DNA of 64,000 bases from Cupriavidus basilensis (GTDB taxonomy: Bacteria; Pseudomonadota; Gammaproteobacteria; Burkholderiales; Burkholderiaceae): the NCBI RefSeq assembly GCF_008801925.2, contig NZ_CP062806.1, positions 124,001 to 188,000 of the forward strand, in the 5' to 3' direction. Under the pieces are notes generated by a model. It was not told the DNA's origin. It made no database searches and saw only the letters and a list, made by a program, of their open reading frames with translations. The translations under genes were made by a program, and so were the position numbers. This document shows, in pieces, positions 26,449 to 34,640 of the stretch. Each line of letters opens with the position of its first letter. Position 1 is the first letter of the stretch.

Positions 26449-26919
26449 ATGCCAACAAACAAGAGCCTCGACCTTCGATCGTGGCATTCCACCGTGCTGG
26501 GCCGCCTTGCGCGCGCGTATCACGCCTCGACCAACGGCTTCGAGCGGTATACCGGCATGCCCAGCACGCGCTGGCGCCTGCTGTTTCTCATCTACAGCAA
26601 GGGCGACTGTACGCAGAAGGATCTGACGCGGCAGATCGGTGTGGACGCCGGCGCAATTACGCGCCAGATCAAGCAGCTCGACTTGGAGGGGCTGGTCAAG
26701 CGCAATGCGCATCCCGAGGACAACCGCCTCACCGTCGTCAGGCTGACCGAGACCGGCGCCGCGGAAGTGGAGCGCGTTCTCGCCCGGCGTGCCGTGTTTC
26801 TGCAGGTCATGATGAAAGGCGCTTCCGCCGATGAAATCGATGCCTTCCTGATCATGCTGGATCGCATCGCCGACAACCTGGATCAGCCGGACGTCCTCCA
26901 TATTCTCGACAAGACGTAG
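26449..26919 (+). CDS. MarR-family transcriptional regulator of module A
   Basis: 156 residues, normal for MarR. The winged helix-turn-helix is visible as CTQKDLTRQIGVDAGAITRQIKQLDLEGLVKR, with the wing HPEDNRLTVVRLTETG carrying the conserved Asp-Asn-Arg. The flanking helices form the dimer interface. It is transcribed divergently from the hydrolase that heads module A, and the 149-bp gap contains three dyads suited to a MarR dimer. It probably represses module A and itself until an aromatic-acid-like ligand binds. The gene ends 5 bp before a strong hairpin. Confidence 0.9.
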   Translation: MPTNKSLDLRSWHSTVLGRLARAYHASTNGFERYTGMPSTRWRLLFLIYSKGDCTQKDLTRQIGVDAGAITRQIKQLDLEGLVKRNAHPEDNRLTVVRLTETGAAEVERVLARRAVFLQVMMKGASADEIDAFLIMLDRIADNLDQPDVLHILDKT

Positions 26920-26923
26920 GACG

Positions 26924-26945
26924 TCTCCTCCGAAGCCGGAGGAGA
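26924..26945. terminator. hairpin after marR, between convergent genes
   Basis: TCTCCTCCG / CGGAGGAGA form a perfect 9-bp stem with a 4-nt AAGC loop, starting 5 bp after the marR stop and 91 bp from the 3' end of the convergent porin. No T-run follows, so it may be a weak bidirectional terminator. Confidence 0.55.
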
Positions 26946-27035
26946 GGCATGCAGGAACACGCTGCGCAACCGCCTGTTGCCCAGGCATGTGCCGGGACGG
27001 GAAGGCCCGGCGCATGGCACCTCCGATGGCGCGGC

Positions 27036-28145
27036 TCAGAACTGGTGCTTGATCCCCGCGTAGACCATCCGCGCGCGTGCGCCGGCGTCGGCGGGCGCCA
27101 GTTGCGAGCCGCCGCCGATGCCACCGAGCCAGAAGTTGTAGCGGCCATTGCGCTCGTTGCGCAGTTCGACGTAAGAGACGTCCAGCGTCGTGCGCTTGCT
27201 CATGCTGTATTGATAGCTCAGCGAGAGCATCTTCGCGCCGGTGTCGTCGAGTGTCCTGCCGTCCTGGTGGACGGAGAACGCCTGGCCCCAGGTCAACTGG
27301 ACGAGATGCGGGCCAAAGCTGTAGCCGAGCGGCACTGCGTAGGCGAAGCGGTACTGCCGCGAGTCAGACGTCGTGTTCTTGACCTGGTTGCGGTCGACCA
27401 CGACGCCGAGGCGCAGGCCATTCCACGTGTACCCGATGGCGAGCTTGTCGCCCATCTGGTCGAGACTGCCGACGGTTTGCAGCGGCAGCGTTCCCTGACT
27501 GCTGCGCTGCATGTGGAAATAGCCAGCCTTGAAGCCACCGTTCGTGTATGTGGGACTGAGGTACCACGTATGGTTGCGGCCGTTGCCGGGCTGCTCGGCG
27601 TCGAACGAATACGAGGCCATGCCCGAAAATCCGCCGAGATTTGGCAACTCGTAGCGCACCGTGTTGTTCAGGTAGTTGCCGGCGAAGTACGCGCCGTTGA
27701 TGGTGCCCAGCACGTTGAGCGAATTCGCGGCGTTGGGCGCGGCATCGAAGGCGCCATGGGTATCGTTGATGAACCAGTGGTGGCTGAAGTAGACCGTCTG
27801 GCGGCCAAGCTGCAGGCGCCCGAAGCGTTCCTCGTCGAATCCGACATAGAAGGCGCGACCGGAACCCTGCACGCCGGTGTCGGCCGCAAAGTCCCATTCG
27901 AGGTGATACAGCGCCTTGAGTCCGGGCGCCAACTGCTCCTTCCCGTCGATGAACCAGAAGCTGGTGTTGTTGGATTCCCGATAGGCATGGGCGGCCGTAC
28001 CGCCGGGCTGGGCGGCGCCGCTGATCGAGGTCATGTCGAGGCCGAGCTTCAGTTGGCCGCCGATCTGCATGGAGCCTTGGGCGGTGGCGATCGCGGGCGC
28101 GCCGCAAAGCGCTGCCAGCGCCGCGGCACGGGTCAGTTTGAACAT
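27036..28145 (-). CDS. porin of the carotenoid-oxygenase module B
   Basis: 369 residues with a signal peptide ending in ATAQG, then MQIGGQLKLGLDMTSISG, YHLEWDFAADTG, RAFYVGFDEERFGRLQLGRQ and terminal HQF. It is a close paralogue of the porin at 20894, sharing the NDTHGAFDAAPNAANSLNV region and RNGRYNFWLGG near the end. The start at 28145 was chosen because it is the first residue of a proper signal peptide; a long upstream extension lies in the oxygenase-porin gap. It is the last gene of the minus-strand module B transcript, 104 bp after the oxygenase stop. Confidence 0.88.
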   Translation of the reverse strand: MFKLTRAAALAALCGAPAIATAQGSMQIGGQLKLGLDMTSISGAAQPGGTAAHAYRESNNTSFWFIDGKEQLAPGLKALYHLEWDFAADTGVQGSGRAFYVGFDEERFGRLQLGRQTVYFSHHWFINDTHGAFDAAPNAANSLNVLGTINGAYFAGNYLNNTVRYELPNLGGFSGMASYSFDAEQPGNGRNHTWYLSPTYTNGGFKAGYFHMQRSSQGTLPLQTVGSLDQMGDKLAIGYTWNGLRLGVVVDRNQVKNTTSDSRQYRFAYAVPLGYSFGPHLVQLTWGQAFSVHQDGRTLDDTGAKMLSLSYQYSMSKRTTLDVSYVELRNERNGRYNFWLGGIGGGSQLAPADAGARARMVYAGIKHQF

Positions 28146-28249
28146 ACATGTCTCCGTCTTTTCCAGGTGAAATCCGCCGGGCCTCTGCGGGCCCTGGCTT
28201 GAGGGGTGCGTGATGCAGGGCGATGCGGCGCGCGCCGCTCGCCTGCGTG

Positions 28250-29758
28250 CTACCGCTGCAGGGCCGTTTCGAAGCCGGCTTCGAACCCGGGCAGCATGGC
28301 AGGGGTGGCCCAGAATGCATGGGCGCCAGTGGGTACCTGCTGCGGTAGCACGATCCGCGCCACCGGCCCCTTCGTGATGTCCCGCGCGTCGAAGATCGCG
28401 CACTCCCCCTTGCCGGTGTTGACGTTCGTGAGGAAGGTGACGAGGTAGCCGTCGTCCTCCTCCGTGGCGCCGCGGCGTTGGGCGAAAGGCGCCTCGCTCA
28501 GGTAGCAGCCCGGTGGCAGCATGTACGTCTGGGTCTTGCCGGTGACGAAATCGTATTTCTTCAACCCATTGAGCAGCCAGAAGCCCTTGGTCGGGATCGC
28601 GTTGTAGCTGTAGCGATAGGAGCGCCCGTTGTGCAGGCCATTGACCATCGGGAATTCCGTCACCTGGTCGTCGAGATCTTCTTCGCGCGTTTCGCCGGTG
28701 CGCAGGTTGAAGCGCCAGCGATGCATGCGCGCCTTCTGTGCGTGCAGGTCGAGCATGGCTTTCAGGCGTGCGTAGCCTTCGGATGGCAGACCGGACAAGT
28801 CGGGAATGGGGTTGCTTTGGATGCAGCCGTCCATCACGATCTCGTCGCCGTCCTCGTACGTGTTGGACAGGTGCAGCACGTAGCAGGGCTCGGCCTCGAA
28901 CCAGCGCACGTCGGCATTGGTGCCGAAGCGGGGGATGACGCCGAAGCGCGCCGGCACGTCGCGCCAGAAACTGAGCCGGTGCGATCCCTGGCGCAGGCGA
29001 TCGGGGTCAAAGAAAAGCGGCAAGTCATGCAGCACGCAGTAGTTCTCGGTCATGCCGAGGTCGTGCGGCCAGCGCGGGCCGGGCAGTTCGATGGGCTCGT
29101 AATGGATGAGATTGTTGTCGCGATCGATCACGCCGTAGTTCATATACGGCGGCGTTTCGCCGAAGTTGAAGAACGTCATATGGCCGGTGTGCTCGTCCAC
29201 CTTGAAGTGCGAGCAGATGCCGAGTGGAAACAGCGTGCGTGCCCAGTTCGGCTCGACTCCGGTAGTTTCCAGGCTGAGCGGATCGAGTCGGTACGGCTCC
29301 GAGCATTGCGACATGGCCACGAGGATCTTGCCGCCGTGGACGATGATGTCGGTCCCGGCGTTGTCCTTCATCGCGCCGATCGAGCCCCAGCCGCGCAATG
29401 CCGCCCGGCGCGGCTCGATGATGCCAGGCCACAGGGACTTGCCCGCGGCCTGCTCGGCGAGGAAGCCGATGGTGCGGACCCAGCGGTTGCGGTACTGGAC
29501 CTTGCCCCCGTGGAAAGCCATGGCGTGAATCATGCCGTCGCCGTCGTAGGGGTGGTAGCGGCCGATCGACTCGTGCACTGGGTTATGGCCGTTGCGCACG
29601 TAGAGGCCGCTCAGGTCGCGCGGGATCTCGCCGATGATCTCGAGGTCGGGCGAGGTGGCGGTCCACTCGGTATCCACTGGGCGCCAGGCGTCGTTGAGGT
29701 AAGGGTTCTCGTTCGGCCAGACGATGGTGGGCTTGGCCTGGAATGCGATGTTCTTCAT
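28250..29758 (-). CDS. carotenoid-cleavage/lignostilbene-type dioxygenase B
   Basis: 502 residues, same family and architecture as the oxygenase at 22141. Iron-binding histidines: H184 (CSHFKVDEHTG), H232 (RWPHDLGMT), H296 (YVLHLSNTYEDG) and H480 (GAHAFW). The shared IGEIPRDL, YDGDGMIHAM, MKDNAGTD and MHRWRFNL segments make the two clear paralogues, but they have diverged in the interior and at the C-terminus, so substrate ranges may differ. Its neighbours are an alpha/beta hydrolase 12 bp upstream and a porin downstream. Both oxygenases retain all four His, so both are probably active. Confidence 0.88.
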   Translation of the reverse strand: MKNIAFQAKPTIVWPNENPYLNDAWRPVDTEWTATSPDLEIIGEIPRDLSGLYVRNGHNPVHESIGRYHPYDGDGMIHAMAFHGGKVQYRNRWVRTIGFLAEQAAGKSLWPGIIEPRRAALRGWGSIGAMKDNAGTDIIVHGGKILVAMSQCSEPYRLDPLSLETTGVEPNWARTLFPLGICSHFKVDEHTGHMTFFNFGETPPYMNYGVIDRDNNLIHYEPIELPGPRWPHDLGMTENYCVLHDLPLFFDPDRLRQGSHRLSFWRDVPARFGVIPRFGTNADVRWFEAEPCYVLHLSNTYEDGDEIVMDGCIQSNPIPDLSGLPSEGYARLKAMLDLHAQKARMHRWRFNLRTGETREEDLDDQVTEFPMVNGLHNGRSYRYSYNAIPTKGFWLLNGLKKYDFVTGKTQTYMLPPGCYLSEAPFAQRRGATEEDDGYLVTFLTNVNTGKGECAIFDARDITKGPVARIVLPQQVPTGAHAFWATPAMLPGFEAGFETALQR

Positions 29759-29770
29759 GGCGAGATGGGG

Positions 29771-30565
29771 TTAGGCGCGCACGCGGCGCTGGAGGAAATC
29801 GAGCAGGTGGCGGTTGAAGACTTCGGGCCTTTCGGCCCAGGCGAAATGGCCGACGTCGGTCATGCAGACGAATTCTCCCCGGGGGAGCTTGCCGGCGAGC
29901 TTCTCCATCACAGCGGGCGGGGCGGCGGAAAGGTCGTGCTCGCCGGCGATGCACAGTACGGGCACCTGCATGCGCGGGAGAATGTGGCGGCCGTCGAAGC
30001 GCGAGATGGCATGGATGGCGGCGCGGAAGGTTTCCGGCCGCATGTTCGAGACCACTTCGATGACGCGCTCGACCCCCGGACCCGATGCGCCCGGGGCCAT
30101 CATCCTGCGCAGCATGCCGGGGCCGAATTCGGCGATGGACTTTCCGGCATCCAGCGGCGCCACGCGATCGCTGACGAACTTCTGCTGCCATTCGCCTTCG
30201 GTCTTGCCGAAGGCCGCGCTGGTTGCGGAGAGCACGAGTCCGTGGACACGCTCGCGGCGCAGGTCGAAGGCAGCCTGGGCGATCATGCCGCCCATGCTGT
30301 GGCCAAGCAGCACGTTGCGGCTACCGCCCACCGCGTCAATCAGGCGGGCGAGGGCGGCGGCCGCGACGTCGACGTCGAAGGGGTCGGGAAGCGGGCTCAT
30401 GCCATAGCCGGGGGCGTCCCATGCCACCACGCGGTAGCCATTCGCCACGAGGGCGGCGGTCTGGTCGCGCCAGTAGGCCTTCGCGCCGAAGGCGCCGTGG
30501 AGCAGGAAGACGGTCACGTCGCCGTCGCCGGTGACGCTGTAGTCGGGGAGTCTTGGCTCTGTCAT
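29771..30565 (-). CDS. alpha/beta hydrolase of module B
   Basis: 264 residues, paralogue of the hydrolase at 25496. FLLHGAFGAKAYW supplies the oxyanion region, VVAWDAPGYGMSPLP the family loop, GHSMGG the nucleophile elbow, LCIAGEHDLSAAP an acidic region and DVGHFAWAERPE the catalytic His. The gene lies between the acyl-CoA synthetase (33-bp gap) and oxygenase B (12-bp gap). The pairing of this hydrolase with an oxygenase and a porin in both modules implies the three act on one route. Its substrate may be an ester, a lactone or a C-C bond of a ring-opened product. Confidence 0.86.
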   Translation of the reverse strand: MTEPRLPDYSVTGDGDVTVFLLHGAFGAKAYWRDQTAALVANGYRVVAWDAPGYGMSPLPDPFDVDVAAAALARLIDAVGGSRNVLLGHSMGGMIAQAAFDLRRERVHGLVLSATSAAFGKTEGEWQQKFVSDRVAPLDAGKSIAEFGPGMLRRMMAPGASGPGVERVIEVVSNMRPETFRAAIHAISRFDGRHILPRMQVPVLCIAGEHDLSAAPPAVMEKLAGKLPRGEFVCMTDVGHFAWAERPEVFNRHLLDFLQRRVRA

Positions 30566-30598
30566 AGTGGGGTGCGTGGAGAAAAGGTGGTCAGGTAG

Positions 30599-32326
30599 TT
30601 AGGGCGTGACGTCCGCACCTTGCCGCGCCAGTTCGCGCAGCGGCGCCTTGAGGATCTTGCCGGCGGGATTGCGGGGCAGTTCGGGCAGCACGAGCAGGCG
30701 CTGCGGCAGCTTGTAGATGGCGACCTGCCGCACATGCAGCAGGTAGTCGCACAGCGCTTCCAGGCTCGGCGGCTCGCTCGCGGCATCAGACGCGGGAACG
30801 ATCACGGCGCACACCTTTTCTCCGAGCCTGTCGTCCGGATAGCCGACCACGGCCACGCAGTCGATCTCGGGATGGCCGATCAGCAGGGACTCCAGCTCCT
30901 CGGCGGAAATGTTGGTTCCCCCGCGCACGATGATGTCCTTGGCCCGCCCGACGAACTCCAGGTACTGTCCCCGTTCGCCGGCGATGCGAAACAGGTCGCC
31001 GGTCCGGTAGAAGCCGCTTTCCGTGAACGTGCGCGAGGTGATCTCCGGCATGCGGAAGTAGCCCGAGAACACGCCGGGGCCGCGAAAGCACAGTTCGCCG
31101 GTCTGGCCCGGCGTTTCGATCATCTCGCCGGTGGCCGGGTCGATCAGCTGGGTCTCGACGTATGCTGCCGAGCCTTGCGTTGAGACGCACTGGGTCACGC
31201 CATAGCGAGGGAAGTAGCGGCCGCGCTCAGCAGGGTCGGGCAGGTCCCGGGCGGTCGCAGCCAGCGAGGCGCCTTCGCTGGAACCATAGAAATTCAGAAT
31301 CTCTACGCCGTGGCGGTCCAGGAAGGTACGCACGACCCACTCCGAAAGCGCGGCCGAACCGGAGCTGATGTGGCGCAGGCAGGAGAGATCGACGTCGCCC
31401 AGCATGGATTCATGCTTCAGGAGCTCGTGCAACACGGCCGGCGGGCCACTCGTGAATTCAATCCGCTCATCCTGGATCTGGCGCAGGAAGATCTCCAGCG
31501 ACATTGGCTGGTGCAGGACCAGGCGGGCAGCGCGATCCAGCCAGGTGATCAGGCTTCCGGAGATCCCGCCCATCGTGCTGAGCAGGCGGGGCGAGAGGAT
31601 ACGGCAGCCCGGCTGCAGGCCCGCGGCATCGGTCATCAGTCGGCGCGACACTAGCCACTGGTTGTGCGTGCGCGGGACCGCCTTGGGCCGGGATTCGGTG
31701 CCGGATGTCCAGATGATCGTGGCGACGTCGTTCGCGTCCACGGGATGAAGCGTTTCGTGGCGGGCGAGCCGGGCGAGGTCTGCGGGCTGGCGCAGGGCGG
31801 CATCGAGGCTCACCATGCCGGCCGGCACGTCGTCGCCGAACAGCAGGACGTCCCGCAGCGTGGGATGCTCGTCCGCCAGCACGGCGGCCACGGAGGCGTG
31901 GCAGGTCTTGCCGAGCCGGCGCACGCCGAGATAAGCGCGTGCGCTGACGTGGCTGACGATGTGGCGCAGCTCGTGCTCGCGATACTGCATCGGCACGGGC
32001 GAAACGATGATGCCGAGCTGCCAGCAGGCGAGGTAGACGAGGGGAAACTCGTGCGTCGTCGGCAACTGGGCGATGATAACTTCGTCGCGGCGCAGGCCGG
32101 CGTCAAGCAGCACGGACGCTAGGCGGGCGACCTTGTCGGCCACTTCGCGCCACGTCAGCCGGACGGGCGTACCATCGGTGAAGTCCTGGCGGTTGGGCGG
32201 GTCGACCAGAGCGACGGCGTCAGGTGATAGCGCCGCCGCCTGGCGGAAGACGTCGAAGAGCGTTTCTCGGCCCCACCAGCCTGCGCGCGTGTACCGGTCG
32301 ATATCTTGTCTGGAGGTGATGATCAT
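30599..32326 (-). CDS. AMP-dependent acyl/aryl-CoA synthetase
   Basis: 575 residues, ANL superfamily. P-loop-like motif IIWTSGTESRPKAVPRTHN, the A5-type NFYGSSEGASLA segment, YRTGDLFRIAGERGQYLEFVGRAKDIIVRGG (hinge Asp and A8 loop), and the C-terminal catalytic Lys in PAGKILKAPL. It resembles 2,3-dihydroxybenzoate-AMP ligase and cyclohexanecarboxylate-CoA ligase groups, especially the N-terminal DRYTRAGWWG. It would activate a carboxylic acid, such as an aromatic acid from the oxygenase/ALDH steps, as its CoA thioester, linking the module to the thiolase at 34641. Start at ATG 32326, 20 nt after the flavoprotein gene. Confidence 0.88.
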   Translation of the reverse strand: MIITSRQDIDRYTRAGWWGRETLFDVFRQAAALSPDAVALVDPPNRQDFTDGTPVRLTWREVADKVARLASVLLDAGLRRDEVIIAQLPTTHEFPLVYLACWQLGIIVSPVPMQYREHELRHIVSHVSARAYLGVRRLGKTCHASVAAVLADEHPTLRDVLLFGDDVPAGMVSLDAALRQPADLARLARHETLHPVDANDVATIIWTSGTESRPKAVPRTHNQWLVSRRLMTDAAGLQPGCRILSPRLLSTMGGISGSLITWLDRAARLVLHQPMSLEIFLRQIQDERIEFTSGPPAVLHELLKHESMLGDVDLSCLRHISSGSAALSEWVVRTFLDRHGVEILNFYGSSEGASLAATARDLPDPAERGRYFPRYGVTQCVSTQGSAAYVETQLIDPATGEMIETPGQTGELCFRGPGVFSGYFRMPEITSRTFTESGFYRTGDLFRIAGERGQYLEFVGRAKDIIVRGGTNISAEELESLLIGHPEIDCVAVVGYPDDRLGEKVCAVIVPASDAASEPPSLEALCDYLLHVRQVAIYKLPQRLLVLPELPRNPAGKILKAPLRELARQGADVTP

Positions 32327-32345
32327 GGTGCGGGGATCCCTCGGG

Positions 32346-33338
32346 TCACAGTTGGCCGGCGCGCGCACGGGCGGCCCAGGGGTCGGTGTTCAGACGGGCC
32401 ACCGCGTGGCGGAACTCGGCGCGCAGGCGTGCGATGACGGCGGCGGCGGACTCGACGGCGCGGATCTGTCCGACGCCGTGCCCGGCCGACCACAGGTCCT
32501 TCCACGCCTTGGCATCTTCCTCGCGGTTGCTGAGGTCGAAGCGGTCGCGCGGCTTCAGGTTGTCGGGATTGAGTCCGGCGGCGACGAGGCTCGGCCGCAG
32601 CTTGTTTGCCCACGCACCGGTGATGGCGTTCGTGCATATGATGTCGGGGAAGGCGCAGTCCACCACCATCTGCTTGTAGGCCTGCACGGCATGACTCTCG
32701 TCGGTTGCGATGAAGCGCGTGCCCATGTAGCCGAAATCCGCACCCATCGCCTGCACGGCGCGCAGGGAAGCGCCGTCGCTCATGCCGCCGCCGACGACGA
32801 TGTAGCCGTCGAAGAATTCCCGTACTGCGCTGACGAAGGCGGGCGCGGACATCGGTCCCGTATGTCCACCGGCACCCGAACAGACCAGCACCAGGCCATC
32901 CACGCCGCTGGCAGCGGCCTTGCGGGCGTACTCGGGCGTGTTGACGTCGGCGAAGACCAGACCGCCGTAGCTGTGCACGGCCTCGACCACCGCGCGCGGA
33001 CCGCCCAGCGCGGTGATCACCAGCGGCGCCTTGTGCCGGACACAGAGCTCGAGGTCGGGCTGGAGCCGCCTATTGGACGTATGCGCGACCAGGTTGACGG
33101 CCCACGGCGCGCACCGCTGGCCGCTCGACAGGCGGGCGTTGCGCGCCCGGCCGATCTGGCCGAGCCAGTCGTCGAGGATCTCGGGCGTCCGGGCGTTGAG
33201 GGAAGGCAAGGCGCCAATTGCTCCATTGGCGCAGGCGGCCGTGACCAGTTCGACAGAAGACACCAGAAACATCGGGGCGACGATGAGGGGAAGGTCGAGA
33301 TGCTCGAACAGTGAAGAGGAGGGGGCGGTTGTTGTCAT
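32346..33338 (-). CDS. nitronate monooxygenase / 2-nitropropane dioxygenase-like flavoprotein
   Basis: 330 residues, FMN-binding TIM barrel. The FMN-site motifs SGAGGHTGP (with the family His) and GGGMSDGASLRAVQAMGADFGYMGTRFIAT are clear. The family includes nitronate monooxygenases but also FMN enoyl reductases and enzymes of unknown function; members often stand in CoA-dependent catabolic clusters. As the first gene of module B, just behind a copy of the TTCA-N5-TGAA operator, it likely acts on an acyl-CoA or unsaturated intermediate rather than a nitroalkane. That is inference from context. Confidence 0.82.
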   Translation of the reverse strand: MTTTAPSSSLFEHLDLPLIVAPMFLVSSVELVTAACANGAIGALPSLNARTPEILDDWLGQIGRARNARLSSGQRCAPWAVNLVAHTSNRRLQPDLELCVRHKAPLVITALGGPRAVVEAVHSYGGLVFADVNTPEYARKAAASGVDGLVLVCSGAGGHTGPMSAPAFVSAVREFFDGYIVVGGGMSDGASLRAVQAMGADFGYMGTRFIATDESHAVQAYKQMVVDCAFPDIICTNAITGAWANKLRPSLVAAGLNPDNLKPRDRFDLSNREEDAKAWKDLWSAGHGVGQIRAVESAAAVIARLRAEFRHAVARLNTDPWAARARAGQL

Positions 33339-33360
33339 GGGAAACCGGTGGCGATATTAG

Positions 33361-33376
33361 ACTTCAATATATGAAC
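33361..33376. promoter_or_regulatory. TTCA-N5-TGAA operator, copy 1 (before the NMO-like gene)
   Basis: ACTTCAATATATGAAC, reading GTTCATATATTGAAGT on the minus strand. It begins 23 bp upstream of the flavoprotein start codon and contains TATATT, a likely minus-strand -10 box. One of four copies of this motif, all at promoters of modules B and C. Confidence 0.65.
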
Positions 33377-33476
33377 TTACTCGGTGAAAAAGAAGCCGCA
33401 TGAGCGGCAAGGGGCTAGGCGGTAAGGGCGTTTCATCCTCCGACGGCCCCATCCCCTGTTGAACAGGCTGGTGTAT

Positions 33477-33492
33477 ACTTCAATATGTGAAC
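33477..33492. promoter_or_regulatory. TTCA-N5-TGAA operator, copy 2 (before the double-HxlR gene)
   Basis: ACTTCAATATGTGAAC, one base different from copy 1 and in the same orientation, 100 bp inward. It lies about 128 bp before the regulator start and so could mediate autoregulation or loop with copy 1. Confidence 0.6.
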
Positions 33493-33619
33493 CAATATAG
33501 GACGCGATAGCGACAGTGGTCAAGAGCTGTCGAAATCAGGGTCTTCCCCATGTGCGACGCGCGCCGGCCTGCGTGCATGACGGCTGGTTACAATCTCCTT
33601 TTCATTCCCACCTGACTTC

Positions 33620-34549
33620 ATGGCCCCTGCTGAACACCGCCAGATACCGAACAGCTCTGTTGTCCGCGCCCTTTCTATCGTCGGCGATGGATGGGTGCTG
33701 CGCCTGCTGCGCGAAGCCTTCCGCGGTGTGCGCCGCTTCTCCGATTTTCATGAACGGCTCGGCATCCCGAAGGCCGTGCTGTCCAAGCGGCTGACCCATC
33801 TCGTCGAATCGGGTATGTTCTCGCTGTATGAGTACCAGTCGGTGCCTCTGCGCCACGAGTACCGACTGACCGAGATGGGGCTGGATTTCTGGCGCGTGCT
33901 GCTGACCATGTGGGACTGGGAGATCCGCTGGGACCCTGATCCTGGCGACATGCGCCTCAGGCTGACGCACCTCGATTGCGGACACGAGAGCCGTCCCGTC
34001 TCGTCCTGCAGCCATTGCACGCAGCCGCTACAACTGGCCGATATCTCCCGTCGGCCGGGTCCGGGGCAGGGAAGCGAAACGATGTTGCCCCCGCGCTCGC
34101 GACGGCGCATGAACGCCGGTAGCGCGAAGAGCCCTGGAGAACCGACGCTGCGCTCGCAGATCATCCGGACGGTGGGCGACCGTTGGACGCCGATGGTGAT
34201 GGGTTGTATCTTCCGGGGTAACAGGCGATTCAACGAACTCGAGGCAGAGCTGCGCATCCCGCCGTACATCCTGGGCCAGCGGCTGAATGAACTGCTTGAA
34301 CTGGAACTGATCGAGCGTCGCCGCTACCAGGAAGCGCCGCCACGCGACGAATTCCTGCTCACCGCCAAGGGACTCGCCCAGCACCACTACACCCTCCAAC
34401 TGATGCGCTGGGGCGACCGCTGGCTTGCCGGCGACAAGGGGCTGCCGCAGCTCATGATCCACAACCTCTGCGGACATGTCTTCCACGCCGACCTGCGGTG
34501 CAGTCACTGCGGCGAGGTCCTCGAACGCGAACGCGTCCGGCTCCTTTAG
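33620..34549 (+). CDS. tandem double-HxlR transcriptional regulator with two zinc-ribbon-like tails
   Basis: 309 residues made of two HxlR-type winged helix-turn-helix units in one chain. Unit 1 (about 10-133): SIVGDGWVLRLLREAFRGV, RRFSDFHERLGIPKAVLSKR, HEYRLTEMGLDFW, then Cys120-Gly-His122, Cys130 and Cys133 (CSHC). Unit 2 (about 177-300): TVGDRWTPMVMGCIFRGN, RRFNELEAELRIPPYILGQR, DEFLLTAKGLA, then Cys284-Gly-His286, Cys294 and Cys297. Both end in a CGH...CSHC pattern, a likely metal knuckle. HxlR proteins normally work as dimers of about 110-150 residues; this protein looks like a built-in dimer. It stands between module B (divergent) and module C and is the best candidate to bind the four TTCA-N5-TGAA sites. 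Confidence 0.85.
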   Translation: MAPAEHRQIPNSSVVRALSIVGDGWVLRLLREAFRGVRRFSDFHERLGIPKAVLSKRLTHLVESGMFSLYEYQSVPLRHEYRLTEMGLDFWRVLLTMWDWEIRWDPDPGDMRLRLTHLDCGHESRPVSSCSHCTQPLQLADISRRPGPGQGSETMLPPRSRRRMNAGSAKSPGEPTLRSQIIRTVGDRWTPMVMGCIFRGNRRFNELEAELRIPPYILGQRLNELLELELIERRRYQEAPPRDEFLLTAKGLAQHHYTLQLMRWGDRWLAGDKGLPQLMIHNLCGHVFHADLRCSHCGEVLERERVRLL

Positions 34550-34571
34550 GGAAAACACGCAAACCAATTTC

Positions 34572-34600
34572 CTTTACATCGTCCTATATGGTTCGTATAT
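34572..34600 (+). promoter_or_regulatory. thiolase promoter
   Basis: TTTACA (34572-34577) and TATATT (34595-34600) are separated by 17 bp. The -10 box lies inside operator copy 3, so regulator binding would block polymerase. The leader to the TTG start is about 35 nt. Confidence 0.65.
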
Positions 34601-34605
34601 TGAAG
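34590..34605. promoter_or_regulatory. TTCA-N5-TGAA operator, copy 3 (on the thiolase -10 box)
   Basis: GTTCGTATATTGAAGT, the same 16-bp motif in plus orientation with one change (TTCG). It covers the -10 hexamer of the thiolase promoter. Confidence 0.65.
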
Positions 34606-34640
34606 TCATTGGACTTAAGGACGACAGCGAAGGAGCGAGA

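Noticed and set aside
28478..30598. Very long (706-codon) plus-strand open frame
   Set aside because: It runs opposite oxygenase B and the hydrolase, both of which show complete catalytic motifs. The frame has shadow-type composition and no recognisable domain.
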